Positions 1-15,800 of a stretch of 64,000 bases of DNA are shown here, piece by piece. The notes below the pieces were generated by a model. It worked only from the letters and a program-made list of their open reading frames with translations. It was not told the origin of the DNA and searched no databases. Positions within the stretch are counted from its first letter, which is position 1; the number at the start of each line of letters is the position of its first letter. The position numbers and the translations under genes are program-made. Origin of the DNA: Mytilus edulis (lineage: Eukaryota; Mollusca; Bivalvia; Mytilida; Mytilidae); the NCBI RefSeq assembly GCF_963676685.1, contig NC_092345.1, positions 25,815,585 to 25,879,584 on the forward strand. Reading direction: 5' to 3'.

Positions 1-676
1 ACAATCACTGTATATCGGGTTACTGACTAAGGAAAGGTGCAAACAACTGCAGCCGGTTTAAACGTTTTAATAGGTACCAACCTTCACCTTTAATGATCCA
101 ATAGTTTAACATCACAACATAGAAACACTATAAAATATTAATTGAATTGGTTGAACTCAATCAAAAGACATTGAAAAAAAAACCAAGAAAACATACATTG
201 AACAAATACATTTGATCAACGACACAATTTAAATACTGAATCAATCGAATAAGGTTAGGGATGTTTAACAGTATCACAAAGACAACTATAACCTTGGACA
301 AAATGCCGCCAATTAAACTAATGTTCACTAGAGAATAAAACTAATTTTGTTGTAATATATACAGCGAGAACGGAAATATGTTTTCCCAGAAGTTATTTTA
401 TTTCAAAACTACTTATCTTCATTTCAACCTTGAGTATATATAGAATTTTTTCTGTGTCTTGCCAAACTTTTATTTGTCTAATATGAAGGAAACATATTTT
501 GACAATAAATGATGTAAATTCACATGTTTTATCAATATAATATATGTTTGAATAGTCATTAATATTTATTTTAAATAGAACAGTTATTTGAAATTTATAA
601 TTATTAAACAAATTAAACATGTAAATGTTATTTAATTTGAATTACAAATATTATTTTTTTGTGTGTATAAATTTAG
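1..676 (+). other. Cadherin intron (partial), no other feature seen
   Basis: AT-rich sequence ending in the T-rich acceptor tract before exon 1. Nothing coding recognised. Confidence 0.6.
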
Positions 677-892
677 CGAAACCGATAAATTTACGGTGGA
701 CAATCAGTCTGGTAACCTCACTTGTAAAGAACCTCTAGACTATGAACACAGGATTTTTTATGAAATAATTGTTGAAGCTCACGACAATGGTAAACCCGCA
801 ATGTCGTCTCAACAGACAGTTGTTCTCAACGTAAAAGATATCAACGATAACATTCCACAATTTGTTGACTTGAAACCTTCAATTACTGTCAG
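677..892 (+). CDS. Cadherin exon 1 of window
   Basis: Second half of an EC repeat with LDYE, the EAHDNG turn and the linker DINDNIPQF. The acceptor follows a T-rich tract (AG at 675-676) and the donor is AG|GTTTGT. It begins with the last base of a split codon and ends in phase 2, so an upstream exon must exist outside the window. Confidence 0.88.
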
Positions 893-3800
893 GTTTGTTC
901 TTTTTACATTAGACACTTCTCTCTAAAGTAAAAAAGAAATAGTTAAAAGATAAAATCCAATAAGTTGAATTTCAGTTATTCATAGTAAAACAAATAGTGG
1001 AAGTGTAATCAGTGTTTATGTGTTTTAAATCAAAATAAGTTCAAAACAAAAAGAAAAAAAAGATAAAGATAAAACTCAATCGATTGCAAGTTTTGAACAA
1101 TAATGCAAATCATGAAGTAGTATAAATATACACAAAATTTCCATTGGCACTGTTGGAGAAAAAGTTCTTTTTGCATAAATGAAACTCCACTTTTGTTTAT
1201 TTGACCACACACCGACTTCTTTTTCTGTTGCATTATCTAAACATTTTCATTTATAAACACATTGCTAGTTATGAAATATGACAAAGGGTTCCAATACTCA
1301 TGTGCCGTGTGCAAGAATTTGTTTTTTAAGGTTGTACGGTAGTTGTGTTTAAAACGGTTTGAACATATTCCCAGCATTGTAGCATATTTCTAAGCTGGCG
1401 GAAACGACCATTGATATGGTCATTTCTCTAACTGTACTGTTCATGAAATGTTAAACTTTTGAAACTCTTATAATGATTTTTAGAACTCCATGCTTTATAT
1501 GGCGTTAGTGAGATTTTGAACCTCAAAGTTTCCGTAGCATTATAAATTTGATTTTGAATTCTATAATTAGCTAACTCAGATTATAGTGACACTGGCGAGT
1601 CTCGTGTTAAGGAAACGTGTGGGTTTCGTACTTATCTTTAATTAGTTATTGGCATATAGTCCTGGATATTTCATTGAAATAGTACAAAAGGACATACATG
1701 TTTTAAGTAATATGCTTTACCGTTTTGGCGCGATAGGTTAAACACAAATTAAAAATTCACACGATTTGTTGTTTCAATCTTTTGTTTGGTGTTTAACTGG
1801 ATTCTATACTATGCTTGAATTTTGATGCTGTATTAAATACCTTTTTCGTAGATATTTCATCGAAGAACGAGTTGTTGATGTGATTAAGGCCAAAGACTTG
1901 GATGTAGGAAATAATGCAAAAATCCATTTTACAATAGATGGGAATGCATCAGATTTCCTTTCAATTGACCAAAATGGTGGTATACTACGTACCAAAAAGT
2001 CACCTAATCCAACAGATGGTAATTACAGCTTAATCATACATATAACAGATGATGGTAGTCCAAGTTTGACTAACTCAGCTCCAATGACAGTTAAAGTGCA
2101 GACACATTCCAAACAGTCTCTTAAATTTAATAAGCAAGAAATTAATATGACAGTAATGGAGAACAGTGCACAATATTTAACTTTACAATCTGTATCACAT
2201 TACGTGTCTAATCCGGACAATCAATCTTTGAAATATGAAATTATTGATAAGAGTGAGGACCTTTCATTTTTTGTGGACGAATCAAATGGGACAGTTATTT
2301 TAACCAAAGAGATTGACAGAGAACGCAAAGAAGTCCATGAATTTGTTATTCGTGTGAGAAATAAAAATGTGGCAGAAAACAGTGATCTAGCTTTAGTAAG
2401 TATTTGTAATAAGTTTAGCTGCCGAAGATGTATTTTTAATTACAAAATCACATGAACCAACCCCGAATGTTACACATTCCCAAATTACTGATATTTTCAT
2501 ATTTAGATTAAGGATTATCTCTCGAATGAAGACTAAATCTGGTGTAATATCACTGTTTTTGAATATGTCATTTTCGTTCGAAAAAAGTTATTCTCAAGGT
2601 TATCGTTGAATATTCCTTGTTTAAAAATAACGAACAAATACGGTTTATATGATAAGGAACAGCGTCACAATAATCCATGCATATGCGTATACTTTGTAAA
2701 TCGAGCAATAACTCCAATATATTTTGTTTACTCTTTAAACCTTTTCCTCAGTATCTTTTAACGATCTTGTCACGCTCTTGCCACGTCTAAAAAGACCCTA
2801 CTACGACTGACAAGATCTCTGTTTGCTTCTACCAAGACCTTCCCGATCAAATTACGATCTCAATACGAATCTACTACGATCGAACTACTACTTCAATACC
2901 TTTCAACTACGTTGTGACTACGGTTTTTGTCCCTATAAATAGTTTGACTCTCCCATCATGCACTCCAAATTTATTGGAAAAACATGCCACTAAAGTACCA
3001 AAAACACTTAGAGGTCGTGTTGCTAAAAAAGAGGTATCAACAGAATGAGGTCGTATAATTATCGTTGCTATGACATAATAGAGTTGTAGTTACGTATTAT
3101 GGACAAAAAGCGCGTAGGAGCAACGTATTGTTGTCTTCCACATATTAGTATAATCGTGTCAATATATAAGTAGAAGCGTATTAAAGACGTAGTGAAATAT
3201 TTATTTGTCGCGGTGAAATTGTGATAAGGTCGCATAATATTTTCAATAAGCTTCCCCAATTGCACGACGTTTCCAATACGATGCTTCTACTCCCATCCAG
3301 ATCTTACTATATCCTTGCTATTACATTACTACGCTTCTTATATGACTAGTTTTGGCTAAGAATTTACTACGAATGTTTTGCCTATGTTCAAAGTTGGTCG
3401 TAGACCTCCACGATCATGAAGACTTGGCATTTCCTTAACACAACCACCACGATCTTACTACGACTTCGAAATTTTTCACAATTTTTGAGATCGTAGCGGG
3501 TTCGTGGTCATAGTGTGATGCGAGTATTAAGTAGGCAAGAGGTAATCTTATTGGAGTTGTGTTAAAACTGTCTATATGACTCATATGCCCCCGCTCGTTG
3601 ATATGCTAGAGTCAACGATAAGTAGGGAAATGTATAAATCTTGTTATTTACTCAAGGCATTGCTGATACTCAACTTAAACATACATTTTATAAACTCCTA
3701 AATCTGTACGTGTGAGAGCGCTTATATAATATGACGAACCGGATGTACTGATATTTTTTAGGAAAAAATTATCGATACCGATTTCGAACATGTCTGAGAC

Positions 3801-6800
3801 ATTCAAAACAAATTAAACTTTAAGTGTACGTAGGAGAGTGTGCAAATAACTGATAATGGTGTGCCTTCAGTAAAACCTTGTTGCGAGGGACAAAAAGCAC
3901 ACTAACTAGATCCAATTACTGACATACTGAAATAAATTATTTAAACATAGCACCTTTTGATCAACAACATAACTGTTGACATTCTAGTCCATTCGACATT
4001 TTATTAAACTGAATTAACCCCCTGTGTGGAAGCAATTTGTTTGTGTTCCTATATGGAAAATAACTTAAACAAGCACTTTTTGATATATGAAAACAAATAT
4101 GTAAAACCCTTTGATTATATAGTTTTCAGACATATTGATCAATCAGATCGATGTAACTTTCGTAATAAATTGCTTTGTTTTTTTTACTGTCAACCTGTTT
4201 TGATTCGAACGGTACACCAGTAAAATGCAATCAATTCTAAAATAGCAGTTAAATTGATGATACAATATACAATGAATTACAAATTATACTGTATTCAAGA
4301 TTTTTTACAGTAACTGAAAGCAAGTACAGTGTTGTGATCAGAAATGAGTCTGCCATTAACTTTCCTTTAAATTGCTATACCTCAAACAAAAATTCACACA
4401 TCAATGTCAAACAATACAGGAACACGTCATCTTGTCAAATGCAAAACAAGTATTGCCACTTTTTTTTAAAAAAAGTCACAAACCTATTTCTCACATAATG
4501 TACTGTTGTGTTCAGATAAAAGACATATTTGTAGTAGGGTTTTGTAAATTGGAACCGTTATCATATGTTTATGGTTTTGATCATCAATATTCGTCAATTG
4601 ACAACACATAAAACGTTAAATTGTTAAGCCCCAGTCACACCTTCACGAATAGCGCGAACGAGTGCCGAACGGATAACTTTTTACAATCCGTTCGGCGTCC
4701 GCTCAATCTATCCGGTAAGGTGTGTCCACATCTTTAGTCAATCAAATTAATGAAAATGTGTCTGTATATTTCATGCAACTAACTAATTCTATGTTTTTTT
4801 TATAATTAGGTGAGAGTTTGGGTTCTTGACGAAAATGATAACGTACCACTGTTCACCTTAAATACATATTTCTCCAAAATGAATGAAAATATACAAGAAG
4901 GAGCTGTCGTGTCTCGCATAATAGCAACCGATGCTGACATTGACATAAACGCTGATATTCAGTTCACAGTATATGGGGAGAGTATGTAGTAACAGTTATA
5001 ATACCATAAATTTTTACTTTTTAACTCACCTGCTCGTTGTCTGTCGTCCTCCGTCGTAAACGTTTACAAAAATCTTCTCCTCTGAAACTACTTGGCAAAA
5101 TTTCACAGAACATGGCCACATTCATCCTTAAGGTATTTAGTTTAATAAGTGTTTCCCAATCACCGATCCTGCCAACCGACATTGAACAAAAAAGACGTAG
5201 TGGTAAAATGCAGTTTTTTTTGGGCTTATATCTCTAAAACTAATATCTTAAAAGCGCAAATCTGACAGGAGTAACAAAGTTTATCAGGTTGATATCTGTC
5301 AGCCATGACATTTTCCGAATAACTAGACAACCTTTTATTCGATTGCTGCCTCTGAATTGGTAATGTTAAGGAAATTTTGCAGTTGTTTGTTTTGTAGAAT
5401 AATATAATTATAGATATAGATAAACTGTAAATAACACCAATGTTCAGCAAACTAAAATCTACAAATAAGTCAACATGACCAAAAATTGTCAATTGACCCC
5501 TCAGGAGTCTTTGTCCTTCATGGTCAATTAAAAAAAAATATGTAAAATTTTGTAATCTTTTACAAAAATCTTCTACTCTGAAACTATTGGGACAAATGTT
5601 ACCAAACTTAACCATAATCTTTATTAGGTTTCTTGTTCAAAACATGTGTCCGATGACTACACTTGGCAACCAACATTGCTGACATTACTGAAAGTAGAAC
5701 TCAGGGGTAAAATTCCGATTTTGGATTATGTCTCAGAAACTTAAAATATTAACCAGGTAAAAACCATCTATCCTGAAATTATTAGATGAATCAGACAACC
5801 TGTTGTTGGGTTGCTGCCCTGAATTGGTAATTGTAAGGAAATTTTGCAGTTTTAACCGGATTTTCGAATGAGCCTCAAGAAACTTTTTTTACTTTATTTT
5901 GTTCCTTTAAATTGCATCATACTTGATTGATTTTTTATCAAAGTTCAAAACTTAATCTTCTAGAAGTAAAAGAATATCAATCAAGGGATAATTAGTTATA
6001 GTAGCCTGAACAAAGTCAGTGGTATTTTTTAAAGGAAAATGAAATTGTTTTAAAAAAATTAAAAACAAAGCCCAGTTTGATTATTGTTTGTTTTTTATAT
6101 CATGAAATTGTTCACAGGTTGGAAACCACTTCGATATTTTAGAAATTATTAGATATTATAAAATATTTACAGGTTGTCAAGATACATTTTCTCTTAAGAA
6201 TGAAGGAGCCGGAAATGCAACGATACTGTTGCGTACAGCAGTGGATTATGAGAAACAAAATTCTTGTACTTTCGATGTGAAGGTAACTTTATTTGAATCT
6301 TTTAAAATTGCTAAATGAAATGCAAAAAAATGACGTTAATTTATTTCTCATCTTTTATGATAATCTCTGGGTTCTTTATACTATAAGAAAATGAAGCTTT
6401 GGCTTGATTTTTTTTATTGAAACTACTGTGTAATCAAGCCAGTCGGGAAAATTGAGAAAAAATTTGGAGCACTTGTATTTTTCATTAGACATCGATTTTA
6501 CAATGCTAATATGTTTATTACACGTATTGAACACATGCTATATCTTTTGTGCATGGAATGACTGATTATAAAAACACTGATAAGAATAGATTGAATTTTT
6601 TTTCTGCTTTGAAAACGCAAAAAGGCATATGTGTTAATTATGAAATAATTCATGGAAGCCATAGATTTGTTCGAAATTTACACATGGCCTGGGTCGTGAT
6701 ATTCGAATTTTATCCTGAGCGTTAGCGAGGGATAAAATTAACGAATATCACGGCCCAGGCCATGTGTAAATTTACAACAAATCTATGGCTTCCATGAATT

Positions 6801-9800
6801 ATTTCGATTCTAATAGGACAAATACGATCATTAAAAAACTGAAGCGATGATGGGTATACCGTGTGTGTGGCTGTTCTATTTTACCCACTGTTCGATAAAT
6901 GTAAAACAAATTTAATAAACCTGCATGAATGATTTCTTAACTAACTGCTAGAAAAAAATGTGATTCCTTTGGTTACTTCTCAGTAAACCTAACATTTGCA
7001 ATTTTAAATTTACATTTTTTTTTTCGTAAGCTACCGTCAATTCACTGTCGACATGTTGTAACCAAGGAGCCGCCATGTTGACTTGCTGAAATCAGTAAAT
7101 GTGCGAATAATGCAATAGAACAGACAACAAGTAACACCTACCTCAATAATTTATTTTAATGCAATTGTACCCGAGTTTAGAAGGTAAACGCAATAGAAAA
7201 ACCTTCAGCTTTGACGTTTTCATACGTATGACGTCATGTTTTGAAATGACGTTAATGCGCCAAAATCATTACTGGAATTTCGTGGAATTTTAATTTATTT
7301 TGTTTTTGTCCATTTTTCCGTTCTCTAATGTGTAAATCCCTTTTTGTTATGCGTCAGAATCAGAATAAATGTTCTGTAGGGTTTTATTCAATTGTAATTG
7401 TTAACACAGCGAAATCCACAACCGTTTACACATAGGTTACGATACATGTGGATTTACGTGGGAGGCATATTTAAACAGCCATTTGTGTACATCTTGGAGT
7501 CTACGTTAAGTATAGATATATCGAGAATTTTATCACGGAGTTGTTTACAAAGCGAAAGAAGCACGTCATATTAGAATTATAATTTAATGTTTTTTTCTAT
7601 AAAAAAGGGGGCAATACAAATAATTTGTTAAAAGTGAATTTCAAATATATTTTTTAAATGATTTCTTTATATTTGAGAATCCCAGTATATTGATAAAGTC
7701 ATCCCGAAAAGGCAGGTATAGGTACATACAATTGTCAGTCCATCAGTGCGTTCTTCATCCTTTCCGGTATGGTTTTTAGTTGGAACATAAAGAACATCAC
7801 GAAACGGACCGAACCTTTTTACAGAGTGTTTTGGATTTCATGACAAAGTTGGATATTTTTATCACTATTCTTTATTCAGTTACATTGTTATGGGACGTGA
7901 TTGTTTAAAAATTCTTAAAAGTGTGTAGCTACCGGGTTTTTATTAAACAAACCACTACACGAAATGGTTTAAGAATACATACGAATTTTGATAACCGATT
8001 AAAGTTCGATTTTCTTCATTTAAAATTCACCATTTTTAATGAAAATTGTCGTCGTTAGTTGATAAATTCGTATAAGGTAACTGAAATTGCAGGCAAGCAA
8101 TATCAGACAAGCTAACATGGGCCTCTTGTTATAATCTATAATTTATGTTACAAAATCTCCGTAGCAAGAGTCTTCTTTTGATTACAGACTTAATTACTTA
8201 CTAATACACATGCATTGAAACATTCTTTCTTGGTAGTGAGGCATTGGTTAAATGGAGGTAAAACTTTATCAAAAATACCAATTGAGTGTTTCATATGATG
8301 AAAAATTGTCAAACATAAGATTAAATCTAACATGTATTTTTCTTGGTTACATTTCAGTTGATATATGGATATTTGGTCTATATTTGATCGCCCTATCAAA
8401 ATGACTTTACTTTATAAAAGTTAGACCAAATATGATCAAGGACAAATATTTCGCGGTTGCCTGCACATGAAAATGAAATAGTGCAAGTTGGGCCTGGTGT
8501 CGAAGAGACACATATCATTTGTTTTATTATGTGTATTTTTAGGCTTTTAACCCAAACAAAGCAACGGTGTGGTCTAACGCTACTGTTGTTATCGATATAC
8601 TTGATTATAATGACAACACACCTGAGTTTATTAGATCTAACAATAATAAATATACAGTTGATGTACCTGAGGATACGAACATCAACAGTCAAGTAAGTAT
8701 AAACAAGTTAGTAAGATTGTTTCTGCCTGTATAAATCATTCAATGGGCATTTGTTAGAATCAAGTATCCTATTTTTCGTAATATAAAGGTAATTTCAATT
8801 AGGAAGCAACACATTAATATGACGGACAAACTAAACTTTAAGATAATATATTTCAATATCGTTTATAAAGTTTTTTGTATCAGCGTTCTCCGTTGTGATT
8901 CCTTTCTATCATCCGCAATAATATAAGCATAACTTATTTTTCTTTCATCTTGTGACAATATGAAGGCGGGACAATTGAGAAAGCTAATATGAGAAACTTT
9001 ATTGACAATTTTAAAATGTTTTTGTTTTCATTATGAAAACAACAAATACACAATGTTGATCACAATGAAATAATGACACTCATTTTCATACTATAAAAAC
9101 ACCACTTAGACTTTAATACTTAAATATGTTTCTATATTACATATCACACTTCACAAGTAAGGAGATGTTGCATGATAAAGGTAGTATACCGCTGTTCAAA
9201 AGTTATAACTCTTTTGAGAAAAAATAAAATCCGGGTTACAAACTAAAACCGATGGAGTACATCAACTATAACAATAAAACAACGGAACAGAACAGAAACA
9301 CTTTTAAGTGCAACAAAAACAAACACCAATGCAACATTCACAAAAACGAACTTTTTGATAATGATTGACAATGAGACAACTATTTACAAGATCTGTTTCC
9401 AATAATCATTCTCATATAAACATTACCAAAGAGGTTTGTTCTATTTTGCTCTCAAATTTTAACAAAAAAACGAAGAACTGGATTTCCCTACATGACATAT
9501 TGGGATGCGAAATTTACCTGGGTTTCCGTACAAACAACGTTGGGAAGCTGCGAAACATCTTTTCAAATTATGATTGTATGTCTTATAATAAGGCAATAAA
9601 TTTATTGTCCTAAGGGCAGTGGGAATCAAATGTGGGTACTAAGAAATCCACAGATCTCTTAGAATTAGAGTTCGGTGTTTCAGTTATTTTGATTCATACT
9701 TGAAAAACACTCTCACTCAAACAAACAAAAATATCTTAAACTGACATCTTCACGATGCTTGATCTGTTATAAGCGTTATATTATAAAATAGAGAATGGAA

Positions 9801-12800
9801 ATGAGGAATGTGTCAAAGAGACAACAACCATGACCAAAGAGCTAAAAACAGCCGAAGGCCGCAAATGGGTCTTTAATACAGCGAGAAAATCCCATACCCG
9901 GAGTCTTGCATAAGCTGTCCCCTAAAAGAAATGGGAACTATCTCAGTGGTAATGGAAGTTATACTTAACTCCGAAATATATATAAATGAACTAGAATTAT
10001 AAATCATACAAGACTGACAAAATCCAGAGGCTCCTGACTGGTTTTTTTTTTTAATTCTCAACCCTCCCCAATACCTCTACCAAATGTAGAAAAAACATAT
10101 ACATAGTAATACGCACAGTAATTCTCAGTTAAAAAAAGTCCGAGTCCGAGTACGATGTCAGAATAGAAACTAAAAAATGACAATGATACATAAATCAACA
10201 AAAACATTCTAGTAGCTACATTTGGGGGTGTTTGCGACAGACACCACCTTTCCTATAAGAACGGACTATGTTCATCTAGTTTTCTTTTGTTTTTATGAGA
10301 CAGACTTCTTACAAGAGCATCTCGGGGAAAATGAAAGTCTAGCATTAGGATTCCTTACATTTCACACACTTTTATCTTGATGATGTCCTCTCACTAAAAG
10401 AATTAACTTTAGTAATGTGTTAAACTTATTCTTCCCATTGAAATCGAATTAAAGGGTTCCACGGATACGTATAAGTCTGGCTTGTATGTTGACTTACGTC
10501 TAGAAATTGTTACTGAAATTCGGATGCGAAAACAAATTACAACAACAAAGATAAAATATCTGCTGATGCATGAAAGGCAAACAATTATCAAATTACATGA
10601 TTTTTTTTCTCTATACAGCTTTCATCATTTGGTCAAGTGGACGATAAAGATAGCAGAGAGAACGCAGACATAGAATTAACTGTTGTCAATGATACTTGCT
10701 GGTTTACTGTTAACCTAGGTTTGTATATTATCATGTCACTGGTAATAATACGATAGATGTTGTGCTAACATATTTCTTGGTAACTTCCCGACATATAAGT
10801 TTACAAGTGAATCAGATTCGGAATTCTATTTAACTCATCTAAAACTCAAATTTGATGATTGAGATTAACTCATAAATGTAGATTGAAGAAATGGTGTATA
10901 CAACATCAATTTCATCATTTAAAAATATACATAAACAATTTAATTTTACGAGCAAACTGTTCAGTTCACAATTCGTTGTTTTTTCCAGAACTATATAAAT
11001 TTGCTTTCACATTGCTAGCATTTGCTTTGAAAACAAATTTTGAAGAGTTCAGTGCTCGTTACTGTTTTCAAAGGTGAAGACACAAAATGTTATTATTGTT
11101 GAACGAAAACAAAAGTTACTACATCTTTTAAGGAATATAGCGAGATACACGGATTACACACATGATTTTGCGAGTCTGTTCTGTTTTCTATCTTTATTTA
11201 ACGACTGACTGTCAAATGTTTTAGCATTGGATTCAAAACAAAATAGCAAAGTATTTTGGTTTTTCTTGCTTGATTTTTGCAATAATTGACTTCCAAATCT
11301 TTACCATCAGATTCGTTAAAAGTAGATGTAAAAAATACCTTGTTGTAATGTGTTTTCGCTATTGAAGAAGAAACTACACTTCAAAATTATACAAACAACT
11401 ATAATGTTAAGCAGAAGCAAAAACGACAACTTTAAATAAAATTTCTCAAAACAAATTACATCAAATATATTAAACGTTTTTACTTAAGTTAGTATTTTAT
11501 ACACCGTTATATATAATACTCTGATTATAAGCTTATAGAAAGTAAATATATAAGGAGGAGCAAAGATCGACTGGTTTGTGACTACGATTATTGGGAAAGA
11601 CATATCAATACATATATTCATTTACAGTCAATACAGCTAGGTTGGGTTGTAGAATTACGAACGGGAATGACCTTCAATTAGGGAAACAAGAACTTATCGA
11701 CAAAACTGAAAAGTCACCTTTTGTAGGATGTAGCTATTGCTAATCTTTAAATATTCATATCTGCATGAGCTTAATTATAGTTGGTACAATTTTATAAAAA
11801 AATGTACAATATCCAATGCTTATCATGATTGACGGGAAAATAAGTTTAACTTTTGCACTATACTGTCAAATGATTAGTTGCATTTTTGTTAATTTTTTCC
11901 AGTTAACAAAGAGATGTTTTTAAAGGTGAAGCCTAACATTACACTAGATTATGATAATGGTGATGTACAAAATTCATGTACTCTCAATGCGTCGGACAAA
12001 GGTGTACCTAAACTGTTTTCTATAGCCACACTGAGCATTAACATAATCGATGTTAATGATAATTCACCTAATATATATAACCCCGAAATTTTTCTTAATG
12101 TGTCACGTGATACTGAGACCGGAACCATTATTGTTGACAAGATACCTGCTTCTGACATCGATTCAGGTGTAAACGGAATGCTGGTTTATAGATTCGGTAA
12201 GTATCTTTTTCGATTGGTCTGAATGACGCTTTTGGTAAATTGTTTAGTCGCGTAGTATTAATTGGACGATTATTGTTTTTTCCTTTTATTTGTTGACTAA
12301 CGTCTTTCGGGAAACATACTGTATATAAAAAGGTTCATCGATTGCACCGTGTAACTTTTGATGATACTATTGTTAAAAGCTATATAAATATGACTTTTTA
12401 TTTTTTTTGTCCAAAGTGTACAGACTGCAGGAAATTCCAGAAATTGCGTATAAATTTAGGCATTGTGGTAATCGCTAGATTACCTGAAATAACTCTGTTC
12501 CATTTGACACTTGATTCCTAATCTTTCGACAAAACATAAATTTCGTTTTGAAAAATGAAATAAATATTGAAAAAAGCAATGTATTGAGTGCTTTTGCACA
12601 AATATTCTTCCACTTTGGACATAATCTTGGTGTTTTTTACATTTTGTCTGTTCAACGATGAACAGATTTTGATCATGATGGACCCAGTGTCAAACACACA
12701 ATTTCTTTAATTACAAAATATATAGATCTCACATAAGACTTGTAACGTTGATATGATTTGTTTATTCATCTTTTTATGAACCGCCCGTATCACGATTCTG

Positions 12801-15800
12801 AATTCAGATCTAGAAGTCATTGTTAACACCGGAAACGTAATACAGTTGGTAACAATGTCAGATTGACAAGGCGGACATATACAATTTCCGTTCGCAAGCC
12901 AAAATTAAAATACACATACCAAAAGCATGATATTGTTCTTTCTCACTATAAGTTTTTGTTTAATTCACAGACAAATCTGAATATAGTTCAAGGTTTACCA
13001 TTGACGCTCAAACAGGTCAAATTATTCTAAATACTGTACTTCATAGTGTGCAGAAGGACGAGATCAAGCTCAGTGTTATTGTTTCTGACAAAGGTTCACC
13101 TCAAAGGTCAACGAGAGCACAGGTAGGTCTAATTCTAAATTCAAACTTGTATTTAATTTTATTTAATCTATATCATTTAAGTAAATTAGAAGTTTAAAAA
13201 CAAAATTCAGTGATTGAGTTCTAGAATAGTAGAACAAAAATAATATGATCGAACAAATGGGTAAAAAAAAGTACCAGTGTTAAAAAGCATTTTTTAAACA
13301 GATAGTATTGTAAGTTACTGTTAGCCGATTGTTACCCGACTAAATAATATGACGAAACATTCATACATGTATATTCATGCCATTTGTAACATCTGTTTGC
13401 GGCAAGGATGTTATCATTCCGATTCTTGTTACAACATTGTATAAAGAACATGATATTTAAGCCTATAGTTTCGTTTGAAAGAGGATGTATAGTATGACAG
13501 TTTTTGGACCCTTAATTTCGAAAATAAAAAAATGTTAATAATCTTTCAAATCTTCATCCACCATAATTCTTTCATATATAGGTCTTTACACTCTTTATTG
13601 TTTTCTTATACATTTCTCGAAGGTTTCAAACTTGCTGTATCAAAAATAAAACTGCATAAACTGATGAAAAGCCTCACTTTGAAATATTGTCAGTAACAGT
13701 CAGATATAAAACAAGGAATAGACAAAATGATATCATGTTATACATTTTTCTCTTTAAATATTGGTAAAAGATATTTTTCGGTAAGGCTTTGTATCCCTTA
13801 ACATTTTGACAGAAGCTATTAGTATGATGTCCGTTTGAGGTCAAATATGTAAATTTTCACAGCTTTATGAAATCACATGTGACTTTTTTGCACTAAAGAA
13901 TGGAGATATTATCATCTTCAGTCATCTTCAAAATTAACATAAGAATTTTACATAGCAATTTCAAAGACTAGATCAGTACTCTTATCATATCTCTGAACAT
14001 GAAAATTCCTGCAGTTCATATATGTACTTGATTCCAGTCATCCCAGATCGTTTAACTGTATCTCGAATAGCCTTATGATATTATTTTAACAACCAACTTA
14101 CATACTTTAAATCTTAAAACGTCTATTAGGTTCAAAATCAGTTTGTATAAAATAAGCTGTATTTGGAAGCAAAGTAATTCATGAACAATTATTAAAAGAT
14201 TTATATTGCATTTCTCAATTTAATTTGTCAATCGTATCTATTTTGCATAATATTTGTACTTTCACAGGTTACAGTTAAAATTACAGATGATAACCCAAGA
14301 CCATTTTTCAATGTTCCATCCGTTACTGTAAACATTCAGGAACATACCAATATTGAAGATGGAAAATTGGGAACAGTAACAGCATACGATAGGAGAGACG
14401 GAGTGATACAAAGTTGCGATTGTACATATTCATTAGACACAAAAAGAGGTACGTATGATGACATGAACATTGTTATTTCAACAAAACTTTACAATAAATT
14501 ATTCGGAATAACACTTCTTTTGTACTTTTCAAAACATTGGGTACACGTATGTCTATTTAAAAGTTAATCTGACTCATCCTGTGTACTGTGATTGACCTGG
14601 AATCATTATTTATTGTGTTGAGCACATGGACTTTTTATAAGAGTTTTTATATAGTAAATGTATATGACATTATATGTCAAACTTATTTTCTAGTAAATAT
14701 TATACGTTTGATATGAATTCCGTCCACTGAACATAGAAAATGATAGTGCGGATGGGGCCTCCGTGTACTGGGGACACATTCTTGTTTTTAAGTTATTTAA
14801 AAGTTTGCATTCATGTTGTGTTGTAACATTACTGTCCCAGGTAAATAGAGGGACTGAGCATTCAAACTTATATCTTTTCCCGCCTCGCTATGTTTGTGCC
14901 TAGTCCATAACAAGGAGGCGATAATCAAGTAATTTGAAATTGTTGCCGGCCATACTGGGTTTCATTTATTTTGTTTACGGTGAATCATCGGTATATATTT
15001 TCTCAGATAGAATTTTTCTCTACTTTGAAATAAAGAAGACTTTTTTCAAAAATAATATAATTAAAGTATTGGTTAATGTTCTATTTTTCAAGCTACAAGT
15101 AGTGCAACATTGCACACATTCGCATTTACTTATCTTGAAAAAAACACATATTTTGAGAATGAAAGAATTCAATGAGAGAGAATGTAATAAAACAAAATAT
15201 GAGACGATAGGTTTTGCAATGTTTTAAAATATGCTTTAATAAAATAAAAAAAAAGAATGGTGTCACTGAACTTGTTGTCTTGCTACAAGCAAAACATGAA
15301 AATTTCACTATCATTCCAGTTTGAAATCTTTACTAAGAGACTTATGTCCCCTATAGTGGCTAAGTTAAAAATTGTATCCTACAAAAAAAGAATTTAGTAT
15401 TTATTTTTTCACCCCGTGTCAGTTTATTACGCCGTTTTAGTTGTGATCATTTTGATGAAATATCATTAATTGCAATACTCATATAAGAAGACCCTATATC
15501 AGTACTGAACGAATAAAAATGAGATGAAAAACAACGATCAAGTTGTTGACGTAATTTCTAAACTATGTTAAAAATTAATCTAGAGTTGTCTCTCTTTGTC
15601 TGTTGTTAATTATAATTCACAAATACCAAAATTAAAATACTACAAACTTTTTGTATATTATACTCATTTGTGTAGAGGTTCCATCCTCTGTATTTCATTT
15701 ACAACTAATACAAAAACAATCCTTTGAATTAAACATACATTTTATTACACCAACTTGTATTTACATTTTCATTACTAGAATATACATTTTTACTTTGTGG

